A stretch of 64,000 nt of DNA from Asterella californica (GCA_036924285.1 JAYKYS010000010.1:15413001-15477000); one strand, 5' to 3'. Shown: positions 29,110-39,984, counted from the stretch's first letter. Numbers and translations: made by a program. Notes: generated by a model from the sequence alone, not told the origin.

Positions 29110-30391
29110 TGTCGCGCTACTTGGCGGCTACATGTTATATTTCTATTCCGACGCTTGAGTTTAGTAGTTCTAGAAGTTAGCTTATATTTCTTCTAGTCGT
29201 TTATGTATATGTTTGACACCTTTGCATACGGTGTTAACACTATTTTGAGTCTTAGTAGGTTGATCACCATGTTGATAGGGCTTAAGCTCATGGGTTGTAT
29301 TTGCGTGTCGCCCATGCACGCTTTCTAGCTGATTTAAGTTATTTTTCGGGGCTGCGTGTCGTTTTAAGTAATTTAAGTTTTACGCTGGCACTCTAGGGGG
29401 CTTGACGTGGTAGCCTATGAGTAAAAATAAGTTGCCACGTGGTTTAGGGTACTAAAGGACAACCAAGTGGAGCTATGAACTCCCATTGGTCCGTTTTTGT
29501 CTTTTGTTAAACTCTAAATTTAGAAACAGCGCTCTAGAGTAGAGTTCGAGCATTTGGTGAGGGATCTTCGAAATCTGAGAGCACAGGGAGAGAGGTCTCG
29601 TCATGCCAAGCACTTCCAGTGAAAATTTCGATCGATTTGAGTCAATAAAGACGGAGTTATGAGCAATTGAAGTTCGGATTGTGTCAAAACTGAATCATTC
29701 TTGTTGGATGTAGGGTTTTCAGTGTCATTCGCAGCAGATTTGAGGAAATTGCTTCAAAACTTCGAGGTTGTGTTCTCCGCCAGCAGGGCTACGATTTCAC
29801 AAAAAGTTTCATATCGATTGAGCAACTGAGTAATTCAGGGCGGCCGCTGAAGCTGAGGGGGTCTGAAAAGCTCTTAATCTAGAGCAGCGACTTCAGAGGA
29901 GGAGATCTGCAGTTCTGTGAACATTCAGGAGTCCCAACTTCACATGGATGTTCAGCACCCTGTAGACTGCAAATCCTGTAAGAAACTTTGAAATTGATCG
30001 AGCCAAACTCCTGTTATAGGTTGAAATAGCCAGCTAGGTACCAGAAATTGCCGTAGTTTTCTTGCTCAAAACTTTTCTGTTCATATCTCCGTGTCAGAAT
30101 TTGATCTCAGGCTGAAATTTCGCCTGTGAGTTCAGTAGTACCTCATTTGCATGTAGGGGAAGTTTGGAAGTCTAAACCTTCATAGTTTTCTTCTCCGTGA
30201 GTGTCAAAGTTCACCGCCGGATCCTATTACTGCCAGCTAGACCTGAATTTCGCTCTCTGAGTATATTACTAGATCTTACACATCTGTGTGAGTGTTTATA
30301 GCCCTATTGTGACCTGAAAGCCAACCTCTTGAGTGAACAACCACAGCCAGAAGCCCGGCGCTTTCCTAGGTAGACAGATTACACTCCGACA
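29110..30391 (+). repeat. 5' LTR of element A
   Basis: Begins TGTCGCGCTACTTGG and ends ATTACACTCCGACA. It is repeated almost base for base at 43971-45252 and, inverted and more diverged, at 35094-36466. Just inside, at about 30401, TTGGTGAACTCGACG is a candidate primer site beginning TGG; I cannot name its tRNA. Confidence 0.95.
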
Positions 30392-30467
30392 TACTCTCTT
30401 TTTGGTGAACTCGACGTGAAACACCTAGGGTGGGAGTTTTCTTAAGAGTGTTACAGGATCAGATATC

Positions 30468-32282
30468 ATGGCCAACCAAGGATCATCAAGTGGAGGTGCT
30501 GCTGCTGCTCAGCAACCTATTCAGTTTGATGCTGCTACGATGAAGATGTTCCAGGCTTTTTCCATGTTCATGCAGCAGCAGCAGAGCACAGAGAGGAAGG
30601 AGGTGTTAGCAACCAAGGCGTTGCAATCTGTGGTGCACCAGATAGACCAGTTCAAGGGTACAGATATTTCCAAGTATGTGCGATACTATGCTAGGGAGAT
30701 GGAGGTGAACAAGGTGCCTGAGAAGGAGATGGTGGAGAACTTTGAACTTGCTGTTGTCCCTGAGATTCGTGGGCGTGTGAAGGAGCTCAAGCAGCAGCAA
30801 GGACAGAGTTGGGAGAGCTTTATACGAGCTTTGAAGGAGGAGTACTACACTGAAGATTCAGAGAGGGTGACCAAGAGAACGTTCTTGGAGTGGGTGGTTA
30901 AGCCCAACAAAGGTTTGTCTGTAAATGAGTTGTTAAGGGAATTTGATCGTCAGTATGCTCAGCTTTCTAGGACAGAAAAGCTTACATTAGAGGTGGAGAA
31001 GACCGAGCTTTTCCTACAAGCAGCGGACGTGACTATTCAGGAGAAGCTTGAGCTGTTGCTGGAAGACAAGAGTGAGGAGAGAGGATTGAAGACTGACTGG
31101 AAGGAGGTTGAAGAGGCTGTCTCTTTGCTGACCAAGAGACAGAGAAGAAGGGACAAGGTGGTGGTAAGTGAAGCAACACCTCTGATAATTCCTGTCAAGC
31201 AGTTGCCTGCTAAGCCCGCTTTGGTAATTGCTAGAGAGGAAGACTCACCGCTTGATGAGTTGATTAAGGGTATGAAGGAGCTTAAGCTTAAGCTCACTAG
31301 GTTAGAAGAGAAGGAGCAGAATGTACAGCCTGCTACGCAGAGACCTCAGATGAGGGAAGGCTTTGTTCATCGTTGTATATGGTGCGATAGCTTAGACCAT
31401 GTAAGAAGAGATTGTGGGGAGTTTTCAGATGCATTGAGGAAGGATCTTATCTTCTTCAAAGATGGTAAGATCCATTTGAGAGAGACTGGGATGATGCTTG
31501 GAACCAACTTTGGCAAGGGTGGTATGAAGAGACTTGTGAATGATATATCAGCATCACATGCTGTTTCTCTTGTGAATGCTGCTACCTGTGGAGTGAAAGT
31601 GGAGATGGAGAGAGAGAAAGGGACTACTGGGTTGTGGTCAGATGTAGTGCGGTCCGTAGCTAGAACAGAGCTAGACAAGGATGTGCTACGAAGGGTTGGC
31701 AACTCAATTAGAGAAACTACAGGATGGAATGACCCTGTGGATACTATGTCAGTGCATGCTTATGTTGCAAGAAGTCAGCATGAAGCTCTACTAGAAGAAA
31801 AACGCAGGAGGGAGGATGCAGGTGAGGCTTCTACAGCCAAACGACCTGCTACAAGGAGTGAAAGGGCTAGACCAGATGCAAGGCAGGAGACAACACCTAC
31901 TCGGGAGGAGACTATGGAGGATCTACCATCTACAACACCAAAGGAGAAGGAGAGAAGCAAGGAGAAGGGTAAGATGCCTGCATACAAACTTCAGTCTGAC
32001 ATTGAGATTGCTACAGACTTGAAGCAGGTGTTAGAGAACCGTATCTTGAATGGGAAAGTTGAGTTTACTTTGGGTGAGATTCTTGGGATTGCAAAGCGTG
32101 AGTTCCATGAGGTTATCATAGATATCATCAAGAGGAAACGTCAGATTTTGGGTGAAGCAGCTACGCTTAACGCTCTAGGGACCAAACTGTCGGAGGATGA
32201 GGAAGATGAGATTGCTGGTTACTGCTCTCAAGTATCACTCTCAAGTATCAGAGGGAAGATCAGATCAGCACGTGAGGTTTGA
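30468..32282 (+). CDS. element A gag
   Basis: Structural protein that packages element RNA, 604 codons. The ATG lies 76 bases after the LTR. The N-terminus is Ala/Gln-rich (QQPIQFDAATMKMFQAF). A helical capsid-like region follows (about 45-260). A CCHC knuckle C-x2-C-x4-H-x4-C lies near residues 303-316 (CIWCDSLDHVRRDC). A long charged tail follows. A 13-bp tandem duplication at 32225-32250 shifts the frame, so the last about ten residues are aberrant. In the B copy the same sequence lacks the duplication and reads on toward the protease. Gag and protease were evidently one frame. Confidence 0.88.
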   Translation: MANQGSSSGGAAAAQQPIQFDAATMKMFQAFSMFMQQQQSTERKEVLATKALQSVVHQIDQFKGTDISKYVRYYAREMEVNKVPEKEMVENFELAVVPEIRGRVKELKQQQGQSWESFIRALKEEYYTEDSERVTKRTFLEWVVKPNKGLSVNELLREFDRQYAQLSRTEKLTLEVEKTELFLQAADVTIQEKLELLLEDKSEERGLKTDWKEVEEAVSLLTKRQRRRDKVVVSEATPLIIPVKQLPAKPALVIAREEDSPLDELIKGMKELKLKLTRLEEKEQNVQPATQRPQMREGFVHRCIWCDSLDHVRRDCGEFSDALRKDLIFFKDGKIHLRETGMMLGTNFGKGGMKRLVNDISASHAVSLVNAATCGVKVEMEREKGTTGLWSDVVRSVARTELDKDVLRRVGNSIRETTGWNDPVDTMSVHAYVARSQHEALLEEKRRREDAGEASTAKRPATRSERARPDARQETTPTREETMEDLPSTTPKEKERSKEKGKMPAYKLQSDIEIATDLKQVLENRILNGKVEFTLGEILGIAKREFHEVIIDIIKRKRQILGEAATLNALGTKLSEDEEDEIAGYCSQVSLSSIRGKIRSAREV

Positions 32283-32853
32283 AGATGAGGTGGAAGCATC
32301 GCAGAAGAGCCATTATTCTCACAACCATTGGGCGAGAGCAACCACAGAGACCTTAGTGAAGCTGGGAGATCTAGAGAAACCTGTGGTGGCATTGATTGAT
32401 CATGGCTCAGAGATTAATCTGATGTCTAAGGAGCTGTACAAGCGTGGGAGGTGGCCTATAGACACCGACCATGGATGGCTTATCCGTGCTGCCAACAACC
32501 AGCGAGGAGAACTCTATGGTGCTTGCCCCAACATCAAGGTAACTGTGGGTGACATTAGTGATGTTCAGAATTTCTTTGTGCAAGACATGTCAACCTATCC
32601 TATCATTCTAGGGCAGCCTTACATTACTGCTGTTAGAATGGAGACACGAGTTATGGATGATGGTTCAGCCTATGCTAGGATACGTAGTAGAGACGGCAAA
32701 AGAGCTGTTCAGTTTTTGACCGTTGCTGCAGAACATGAGAGGAATCGTGATAGCTTGAGAGATCATCCACTACCTAAGATTACTCAGGAGTTTAGAGAGT
32801 CTAGGGATTTTGGCAGAGTACCATTGAAGAGCGAGACTTCAACGGTACAGTAG
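32251..32853 (+). CDS. element A aspartic protease region
   Basis: A retropepsin-like domain that cleaves the polyprotein. The catalytic box reads LIDHGSEINLM (D-H-G at 32398-32406), with His where D-S/T-G is usual. The flap/ILG region follows as TYPIILGQPYITAV. The same D-H-G occurs in B and in E, so it is a lineage feature, not a new mutation. The frame is continuous with gag apart from the 13-bp duplication. Pol lies in the -1 frame, overlapping at 32805-32853. Confidence 0.8.
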   Translation, partial: EGRSDQHVRFEDEVEASQKSHYSHNHWARATTETLVKLGDLEKPVVALIDHGSEINLMSKELYKRGRWPIDTDHGWLIRAANNQRGELYGACPNIKVTVGDISDVQNFFVQDMSTYPIILGQPYITAVRMETRVMDDGSAYARIRSRDGKRAVQFLTVAAEHERNRDSLRDHPLPKITQEFRESRDFGRVPLKSETSTVQ

Positions 32854-34577
32854 AGCTAGGATTCTCGCCTGATCCAGTAGAGCATGATGCTTTATCCACT
32901 GGCTTCTTAGGACTGACATCATGTGGATCAGTGTGTTATAGGAAGGTTGAGAATCTGAAGAGGTTTGAGAGACAACATGTGAAGTATGTACAGCAGTCTT
33001 TGAGAGATAGTGGAGAGTTAGCAGGAGATGAATACATATCTGGAGTGTTTGAAGAGCAGTATTTGGTAGATACTATAGGGGAGTTGAAATCTATATTAGA
33101 AAGCTCTACAGATGATGTAGATAGAGTGGTGAGAGTGAGCTCCAAGGAGCTTTATGATGTAATTGATAAGTTTATAGATCGACAAGAAGTGTATGTGGAG
33201 ACCAAGTACAAGTCAGTGGCAAAGAAAGTCAAACCAGTGGCTTTGCCTTTGCCACTCGATTACAATCAGAAGATGGAGCAAGCTGCACGAGAACCCACGC
33301 TCAGAGGACCGAGAAGAATTGGGCACCAGTTCACAAAAACAACACTGAAGGACCTAAGGATTGGAGGTGATGGATTTCTTACTGAGCAAGAGAAGAAGAG
33401 CTTCAGGGAGATGCTATCTAGGCATGGTAAGGCGTTTGCGTTTGAGTCACATGAAGTAGGATGTGTAGATCCAAGTGTAGTTGCACCTATGGTAATCTTT
33501 ACTATACCGCATGTGCCTTGGAATCTACGTCCTATCCCTGTACCTAGAGCTCATCTACCAAAGTTGATAGACTTGCTCAATGAGAGGATTAGGATAGGTA
33601 TCTTGGAACCATCTATAGCTCCCTACTCTAGCAGATGGTTTACTGTTCCGAAGAAGAGTGGAGCTTTGAGATTCATTCAAGATATGCAGCCAGTTAACAA
33701 GATGACTATCAGGAATATGGGTATAGGACCTATTGTAGACGAGTTTGCAGAGGCTTTTGCTGGTCGTGCTATCTATTCAATGGGAGATTTATATTCAGGT
33801 TATGATCAGTTTCAGTTATCCTTTGAGAGTAGAGACTTGACTACGATGAGGACACCTCTGGGGTTACTAAGGATGTGCACCTTGCCACAAGGTGCTACCA
33901 ATTCTGTAGCACATATGATGAATGGCATGAATAAAGTTTTGAGGGATTTCATTCCTGAAAAAACTATGCCATTCCTTGATGATGTGCCGATCAAAGGGTG
34001 TGCTGAGGAGGAGAAGAATGAGGTAATGGATCAGAGGGGGTGCCGTAAGTTTGTTGCAGATCACATAGCCGACTGTGATAAGATATTGAGTCGACTCGAG
34101 GAGGTTCATTTGACTTTATCAGGAGCAAAGTCTGTATTTGGAGAACATGAGGTGTTAATAGTGGGACATCTGTGTGGATCTTATGGTCGGAAACCTTGTC
34201 CAAACAAGGTTGATGCCATCCGAAGGATGAAGGAGACATGTGGATCGGTTACTGAGGTGAGAAGGTTTCTAGGTGCATGTGTGTTTTATCATATATGGAT
34301 TCCACACTTTGCACATGTAGCAGATCCGTTGTACAAGTTGCTGAGGAAGGGGCAGAGATTTCAGTGGCAAGAGGAGCAAAGCGAGTCTATGAAGAAGTTG
34401 AAGGATCTGTTGTCTTCACCACCAACTCTACGGAAGGTAACATATGAGTTGGGCAGACCTGTTATCCTTACTGTTGATACTAGTCCTATTGGCATTGGGT
34501 GGGCTATAGGACAGGATGATGAGGATGGGAATAGATATGTGGTGCGTTTTGGTGCTAAGGTATTAAGTTCACGGTAG
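32805..34577 (+). CDS. element A reverse transcriptase and start of RNase H
   Basis: Open in the -1 frame relative to protease from 32805; the first ATG is 32931. RT motifs: SSRWFTVPKKSGALRFIQDMQPVNK, MGDLYSGYDQFQL, LPQGATNS, and the catalytic box PFLDDVPI with F-L-D-D at 33972-33983 instead of Y-x-D-D. RNase H starts near 34440 (VILTVDTSPIGIGWAIGQ). A TAG at 34575-34577 interrupts RNase H; beyond it the frame continues at once. These motifs resemble gypsy elements of basidiomycete fungi as I know them. The stop probably prevents full-length product. Confidence 0.85.
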   Translation, partial: GFWQSTIEERDFNGTVELGFSPDPVEHDALSTGFLGLTSCGSVCYRKVENLKRFERQHVKYVQQSLRDSGELAGDEYISGVFEEQYLVDTIGELKSILESSTDDVDRVVRVSSKELYDVIDKFIDRQEVYVETKYKSVAKKVKPVALPLPLDYNQKMEQAAREPTLRGPRRIGHQFTKTTLKDLRIGGDGFLTEQEKKSFREMLSRHGKAFAFESHEVGCVDPSVVAPMVIFTIPHVPWNLRPIPVPRAHLPKLIDLLNERIRIGILEPSIAPYSSRWFTVPKKSGALRFIQDMQPVNKMTIRNMGIGPIVDEFAEAFAGRAIYSMGDLYSGYDQFQLSFESRDLTTMRTPLGLLRMCTLPQGATNSVAHMMNGMNKVLRDFIPEKTMPFLDDVPIKGCAEEEKNEVMDQRGCRKFVADHIADCDKILSRLEEVHLTLSGAKSVFGEHEVLIVGHLCGSYGRKPCPNKVDAIRRMKETCGSVTEVRRFLGACVFYHIWIPHFAHVADPLYKLLRKGQRFQWQEEQSESMKKLKDLLSSPPTLRKVTYELGRPVILTVDTSPIGIGWAIGQDDEDGNRYVVRFGAKVLSSR

Positions 34578-35093
34578 AGAGACTACCCTCAAGTCAAGAG
34601 AGAGCTATGGGGAGTAGTTACTGCGATGAAGAGTGACAAGGAATACTTGATAGGAGCACCTGTGGTTGTGGAGACAGATTGTTTACCTCTCTTAGGAATG
34701 ATCACTAGCTGTACAACTCCAGATATTGCTATGTTGAGGTGGATAGCATATATCAAGTCCTTGAACCCAGAATTTAGACATATTGCAGGAAAAGACAATC
34801 CTGTGGCAGATATGTTATCAAGGGCTAGGTACTACGGTGAGAAGGAAATGATAGATGACCAGGAGGATGTGGGAACAGAATTCTATTCTAGTGTTCTTGC
34901 TAGAAAGGATAGAAGCTGTTTTGCAGCTCCATTGGAGTTATTTGAGGAAACTATGTATGATGGCGAGTGGTTGGATCTTGGGCGCTATTTGAGTTCATTG
35001 GAGAGGCAAGAAGGCTGGTCTGATGCAGATTTCAAGAGGATCCGTAGAATAGCTTATGGTTACTTTTTACATGGAGGACATCTATGGAAGCGT
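34578..35093 (+). pseudogene. element A RNase H end and linker, before B insertion
   Basis: Same frame as the RT segment after the TAG at 34575. It carries the RNase H end (VVETDCLPLLGMI, FRHIAGKDNPVADMLSRARYY) and a linker ending HLWKR. The protein continues at 42697, after element B and one GCGT copy. Confidence 0.8.
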
Positions 35094-36466
35094 TGTCGGA
35101 GTGTGATCCGTCTACCTAGGAAAGCGCCGGGCTTCTGGCTGTGGTTGTTTACTCAAGAGGTTGGCTTTCAGGTCACAACAGGAGCTATAAACACTCACAC
35201 AGGAGTGTATGATCCTCTGATATGCTCAAAAAGCGAAATTTAGGTCTCACTGGTAGTAATAGGCTTAAGCGGTGAACTTTGACACTCAAAGAGAGGAAAA
35301 CTATGAAGGTTTAGACCTCTAAACTTCCCCTACATGCAAATGAGGTACTACTGAACTCACAGACGAAGTTTCAACCTGAGATCAAATTCTGACACGGAGA
35401 TATGAACAGAAAAGTTCTGAATAAGAGAATTATGGCAATTTCTGGTACCTAGACAGCTATTCAGACATAGAACAGAGAATTGGCTCGATGAATTTCAAAT
35501 CTTCTCACAGTATTTGAAGTCTACAGGATGCTGAACATCCCTGTGAAGTTGGGACTCCTGAATGTTTGTAGAACTCCAGATCTCCTTCTCTAAAGTCGCT
35601 GCTCTAGATTAAGAGCTTTTCAGACCCCCTCTGCTTCAGCGGCCGCCCTGAATTACTCAATTACTCAAATGATATGAAACTTTTTGGACAGTCGTAGCCC
35701 TCCTGACAGTGAACGCAACCACGAAGTTTTGAAGTGATTTCCTCAATTCTGCTGCAATTGGCACCGAAAACCCCAAAATCAACAAAAGTGACGCAGTTTT
35801 GGCACAATCCGAACTTCAATTGGGCATAACTCCTTGTTTATTGATCCAAATCGAGCAAAAATTTCACTGACAATGCTTGGCACAACGAGCTCTCTCTTCC
35901 TGTGCTCTCCGATTTCGAAGATACCTCACCAATTGCTCGAACTCTCCTCTAGAGCTCTGTTTCTAAACTTAGAGTTTTACAAAAGACAAAAATGGACCAA
36001 TGGGAGTTCATAGCTCCACTTGACTGTCCTTTTGTGCCTTAAACTACCTGGTAACTTATCTACACTCATAGGCTACCACGTCAAGCCCCCTAGAGTGCCA
36101 GCGTAAAACTTAAACTACCTAAAATGACACATAGCCCTGAAAAATAACTTAAATTAGCTAGAAAGCGTGCATGGGCGACAAGTAAGTACAACCCATGAGC
36201 TCAAACCACTATCAGCATGGAAACCCTAAGTTATGTACATTGAACGTCATAGACTAGTAAGAAGTCACTTGCACAAGCGCACAAATGCTTGAACAAGATA
36301 ACTAACATACTATCAGCCTACTAGGACTCAAAATAGTGCTAACACCGTATGCAAAGGTGTCAAACATATACATAAAAGACTAGAAGTAATATGAGCTAAC
36401 TTCTAGAACTACCAAACCTAAGCGTCGGAGTAGAAGTCAAGCATGTAGCCGCCAAATGGTGCGACA
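35094..36466 (-). repeat. 3' LTR of element B
   Basis: Plus-strand ends TGTCGGAGTG and GGTGCGACA. It is a diverged reverse complement of the A LTRs, with indels making it 91 bp longer. The minus-strand polypurine tract CAGAGGGGGTGGA lies directly outside at about 36467-36480, as in A at 43957-43970. Confidence 0.93.
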
Positions 36467-36514
36467 TCCACCCCCTCTGAACCTGCACATCCTCCGGTAT
36501 GTGCCAGATCCAGA

Positions 36515-39376
36515 TCAAGACTCTTCAGCTTCAGCTTCAAATTCATCTTCAACCTCCATTGAGTCTTCAGCTTCATCCTCAGTAAGCTCTGCAATGTTCT
36601 GGTCATCCCCTCTCCTTCTAAAGAGCTTGATTCTCTTCCCTGCGACTGGTATCTTGAGCACTGCACCATCTAACTCTCTCAAAGAGTATGTGGCATTATC
36701 ATAAACTTCTAACACCACATAAGGTCCGAACCATCTCTTGGAAAACTTTCTGATAGCGCTATGCTGATTATCAAGACTACTATCATAGACTAACACCCAA
36801 TCACCTTCCTTAACTGGTTTGGGTCGTAATCTATACGTCCTATCAAATCTGCCTTTGTTTCTCTCTCTAGCAGTCTTTAACCTTTCCACAGCTTTGGCAA
36901 CATCCTCAAGTCTTCGTTCTAACTGCTGGATCCTTAATGCAAGAAGATCCTCCGTACTTCTACCATCTTCCCATGGCAAAACATTCCAAGTAGGCACAAC
37001 CTCCTCAATCGGCATCACAGGTTTTTGCCCTAGTATCAACTCTGCTGGCATGTAACCTGTAACGGTACTATGAGTTGTACGATCTGCCCACAAAGCAAAT
37101 GGTAACAGTCTAGGCCATTCACGGATCTTACCCTTGCAAGCTTTTACCAAAGCTTTGATGATTGGCGGATGACCTCTTTCGCTCTTGCCATTCCCTTCAG
37201 GATTGTAAGCAGTGGTTAACGCCAACTTGATTCCCAATCGCTTGAAGAATTCAACTGCTTCTTGTGCATCCAGCTCACCCCTATCTGCAGTGATCTTTCC
37301 CACACACCCATACCTACAAATAACATCTTCAAGTAGAAAGCGGCAGACACTAGCAGTGGTCTTCGTCCTCAGAGCACGACCTTCAACTTGGTTAGATAGA
37401 TCTTCTCTAGCCAAGACTAGATACCTCATTTGTCCAAGTCCAAATGGCATAGTTACCAGATCAACTACCCACTTGTAATGAATGGCTAAAGGATAAGTAG
37501 GATGCAATCCATCACGATGACGTACGTTGGAATACATCTGGCAGGGTATACAAGATGAAACAAACTGTACTACATCCTTATACATACCCTTCCACCAATA
37601 CTTTTCCTTCATCTTGGCAAATGTAGCCCAAACTCCTCTATGACCAGCCCATAAACTCTCATGGAACTCCTTGATCAGCTTTTGCTGCGATTCTAGGTCA
37701 CATACCACCCGCTTCGGTATACCTCCTTGTAGCTTAGGGCGCTTCCATAGATGTCCTCCATGTAAAAAGTAACCATAAGCTATCCTACGGATCCTCTTGA
37801 AATCTGCATCAGACCAGCCTTCTTGCCTTTCCAGTGAACTCAAATAGCGCCCAAGATCCAACCACTCGCCATCATACATAGTTTCCTCAAAAAACTCCAA
37901 CGAGGCTGCAAAACAGCTTCTATCTCTTCTAGCAAGAGCACTAGAATAGAACTCTGTTCCCACATCTTCTTGATCATCTATCATTTCTTTCTCATCGTAA
38001 TACCTAGCCCTTGATAACATATCTGCCACAGGATTATCCACCGATCCACATGTCTCCTTCATCCTTCGGATGGCATCAACCTTGTTTGGACAAGGTTTCC
38101 GACCATAAGATCCACACAGATGTCCCACTATTAACACCTCTTGTACTCCAAACACAGACTTGGCTCCTGATAAAGTCAAATGAACCTCTTCCAGTCGACT
38201 CAGTATCTTATCACAATCAGCTATGTGATCTGCTACAAACTTACGGCACCCCCTCTGATCTTTTACCTCATTCTTCTCCTCCTCAGCACACCCTTTGATC
38301 GGCACATCATCAAGGAATGGCATAGTTTTTTCAGGAATGAAGTCCCTCAAAACTTTGTTCATGCCATTCATCATATGTGCTACCGAATTGGTAGCACCTT
38401 GCGGTAAGGTGCACATCCTTAGTAACCCCAAAGGTGTCCTCATTGTAGTCAAGTCTCTACTCTCAGAGGATAATTGAAACTGGTCATAACCTGAATATAA
38501 GTCTCCCATGGAATAGATAGCACAACCAGCAAAAGCCTCCGCAAACTCGTCTACAATAGGTCCTATACCCATATTCCTGATAGTTACCTTGTTAACTGGC
38601 TGCATATCTTGAATGAATCTCAAAGCTCCACTTTTCTTCGGAACAGTAAACCATCTGCTAGAATAGGGAGCTATAGATGGTTCCAAGATACCCATCCTAA
38701 TCCTCTCATTGAGCAAGTCTATCAGCTTTGGCAGATGAGCTCTAGACACAGGGATAGGACGTGGATTCCAAGGCACATGCGGTATAGTAAAGATTACCAT
38801 AGGTGCAACTACACTTGGATCTACACATCCTACTTCATGTGACTCAAACGCAAACGCCTTACCATGCCTAGATAGCATCTCCTTGAAGCTCTTCTTCTCT
38901 TGCTCAGTAAGAAACCCATCACCTCCAATCCTCAGCTCCTTCAGTGTTGTTTCTGTGAACTGGTGCCCAATTCTTCTCGGTCCTCTGAGCGTCGGTTCTC
39001 GTGCAGCTTGCTCCATCTTCTGATTGTAGTCGAGTGGTAAAGGCAAAGCCACTGGTTTAACTTTCTTTGCCACTGACTTGTACTTGGTCTCCACATACAC
39101 CTCTTGTCGATCTATAAACTTATCAATTACATCATAAAGCTCCTTGGAGCTCACTCTCACCACTCTATCTACATCATCTACAGAACTTTCTACTATAGAT
39201 TTCAACTCCCCTATAGTATCTACCAAATACTGCTCTTCAAACACTCCAGATATATATTCATCTCCTGCTAACTCTCCACTGTCCCACAAAGACTGCTGTA
39301 CACACTTCACATGTTGCCTCTCAAACCTCTTCAGATTCTCAACCTTCCTATAACACACTGACCCACATGCCGTCAA
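36515..39376 (-). CDS. element B pol: RT joined to integrase, RNase H deleted
   Basis: The longest open frame in the window, 953 codons; the frame is open a little further upstream. RT runs to about residue 450, with the F-L-D-D box and LPQGATNS. At about 38040 the reading passes from CGSV directly to DNPVADMLSRARYY. Compared with A, some 546 bp (34247-34792), the connection and RNase H domain, are missing in frame. Integrase follows: a zinc-binding H-H-C-C (HESLWAGHRG, CIPC), core Asp in VVDLVT, Asp in TADRGEL, Glu in NGKSERGH, a C-terminal part with EGDWVLVYDSSLD, and a very acidic tail. Without RNase H this copy should depend on a helper. Confidence 0.9.
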   Translation of the reverse strand: MTACGSVCYRKVENLKRFERQHVKCVQQSLWDSGELAGDEYISGVFEEQYLVDTIGELKSIVESSVDDVDRVVRVSSKELYDVIDKFIDRQEVYVETKYKSVAKKVKPVALPLPLDYNQKMEQAAREPTLRGPRRIGHQFTETTLKELRIGGDGFLTEQEKKSFKEMLSRHGKAFAFESHEVGCVDPSVVAPMVIFTIPHVPWNPRPIPVSRAHLPKLIDLLNERIRMGILEPSIAPYSSRWFTVPKKSGALRFIQDMQPVNKVTIRNMGIGPIVDEFAEAFAGCAIYSMGDLYSGYDQFQLSSESRDLTTMRTPLGLLRMCTLPQGATNSVAHMMNGMNKVLRDFIPEKTMPFLDDVPIKGCAEEEKNEVKDQRGCRKFVADHIADCDKILSRLEEVHLTLSGAKSVFGVQEVLIVGHLCGSYGRKPCPNKVDAIRRMKETCGSVDNPVADMLSRARYYDEKEMIDDQEDVGTEFYSSALARRDRSCFAASLEFFEETMYDGEWLDLGRYLSSLERQEGWSDADFKRIRRIAYGYFLHGGHLWKRPKLQGGIPKRVVCDLESQQKLIKEFHESLWAGHRGVWATFAKMKEKYWWKGMYKDVVQFVSSCIPCQMYSNVRHRDGLHPTYPLAIHYKWVVDLVTMPFGLGQMRYLVLAREDLSNQVEGRALRTKTTASVCRFLLEDVICRYGCVGKITADRGELDAQEAVEFFKRLGIKLALTTAYNPEGNGKSERGHPPIIKALVKACKGKIREWPRLLPFALWADRTTHSTVTGYMPAELILGQKPVMPIEEVVPTWNVLPWEDGRSTEDLLALRIQQLERRLEDVAKAVERLKTARERNKGRFDRTYRLRPKPVKEGDWVLVYDSSLDNQHSAIRKFSKRWFGPYVVLEVYDNATYSLRELDGAVLKIPVAGKRIKLFRRRGDDQNIAELTEDEAEDSMEVEDEFEAEAEES

Positions 39377-39435
39377 TCCTAAGAAGCCAGTGGATAATGC
39401 CTCATGCTCTATTGGATCAGGCGAGAATCCTAGCT

Positions 39436-39984
39436 CTACTGTACCGTTGAAGTCTCGCTCTTCAATGGTACTCTGCCAAAACCCCTAGACTCTCTAAACT
39501 CCTGAGTAATCTTAGGTAGTGGACGGTCTCTCAAGCTATCACGATTCCTCTCATGTTCTGCAGCAACGGTCAAAAACTGAACAGCTCTTTTGCCGTCTCT
39601 ACTACGTATCCTAGCATAGGCTGAACCATCATCCATAACTCGTGTCTCCATTCTAACAGCAGTAATGTAAGGCTGCCCTAGAATGATAGGATAGGTTGAC
39701 ATGTCTTGCACAAAGAAATTCTGAACATCACTGATGTCACCCACAGTTACCTTGATGTTGGGACAAGCACCATAGAGTTCTCCCCTCTGGTTGTTGGCAG
39801 CACGGATAAGCCATCCATGATCGGTGTCTATGGGCCACCTCCCACGCTTGTACAGCTCCTTAGACATCAGATTAATCTCTGAGCCATGATCAATCAACGC
39901 CACCACAGGTTCCTCTAGATCTCCCAGCTTCACTAAGGTCTCTGTGGTTGCTCTCGCCCAATGGTTGTGAGAATAATGGCTCTT
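39436..39984 (-). CDS. element B protease region
   Basis: Nearly identical to the A protease, with D-H-G in LIDHGSEINLM. It lies downstream of the TAG at 39985-39987, which ends gag; the same codon is CAG in A. So in the ancestor gag ran straight into protease. Pol again lies in the -1 frame, exactly as in A. Confidence 0.8.
   Translation of the reverse strand, partial: KSHYSHNHWARATTETLVKLGDLEEPVVALIDHGSEINLMSKELYKRGRWPIDTDHGWLIRAANNQRGELYGACPNIKVTVGDISDVQNFFVQDMSTYPIILGQPYITAVRMETRVMDDGSAYARIRSRDGKRAVQFLTVAAEHERNRDSLRDRPLPKITQEFRESRGFGRVPLKSETSTVQ

Noticed and set aside
31037..31702. Minus-strand open frames across element A gag (and plus-strand ones across element B at 40574-41239)
   Set aside because: They are antisense shadows of gag; matching shadows occur in both copies because the copies are nearly identical.
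35094..36466. CRISPR-like or other prokaryotic features
   Set aside because: No regularly spaced short repeats anywhere. Introns, microsatellites and LTR elements mark this as a eukaryotic nuclear region.
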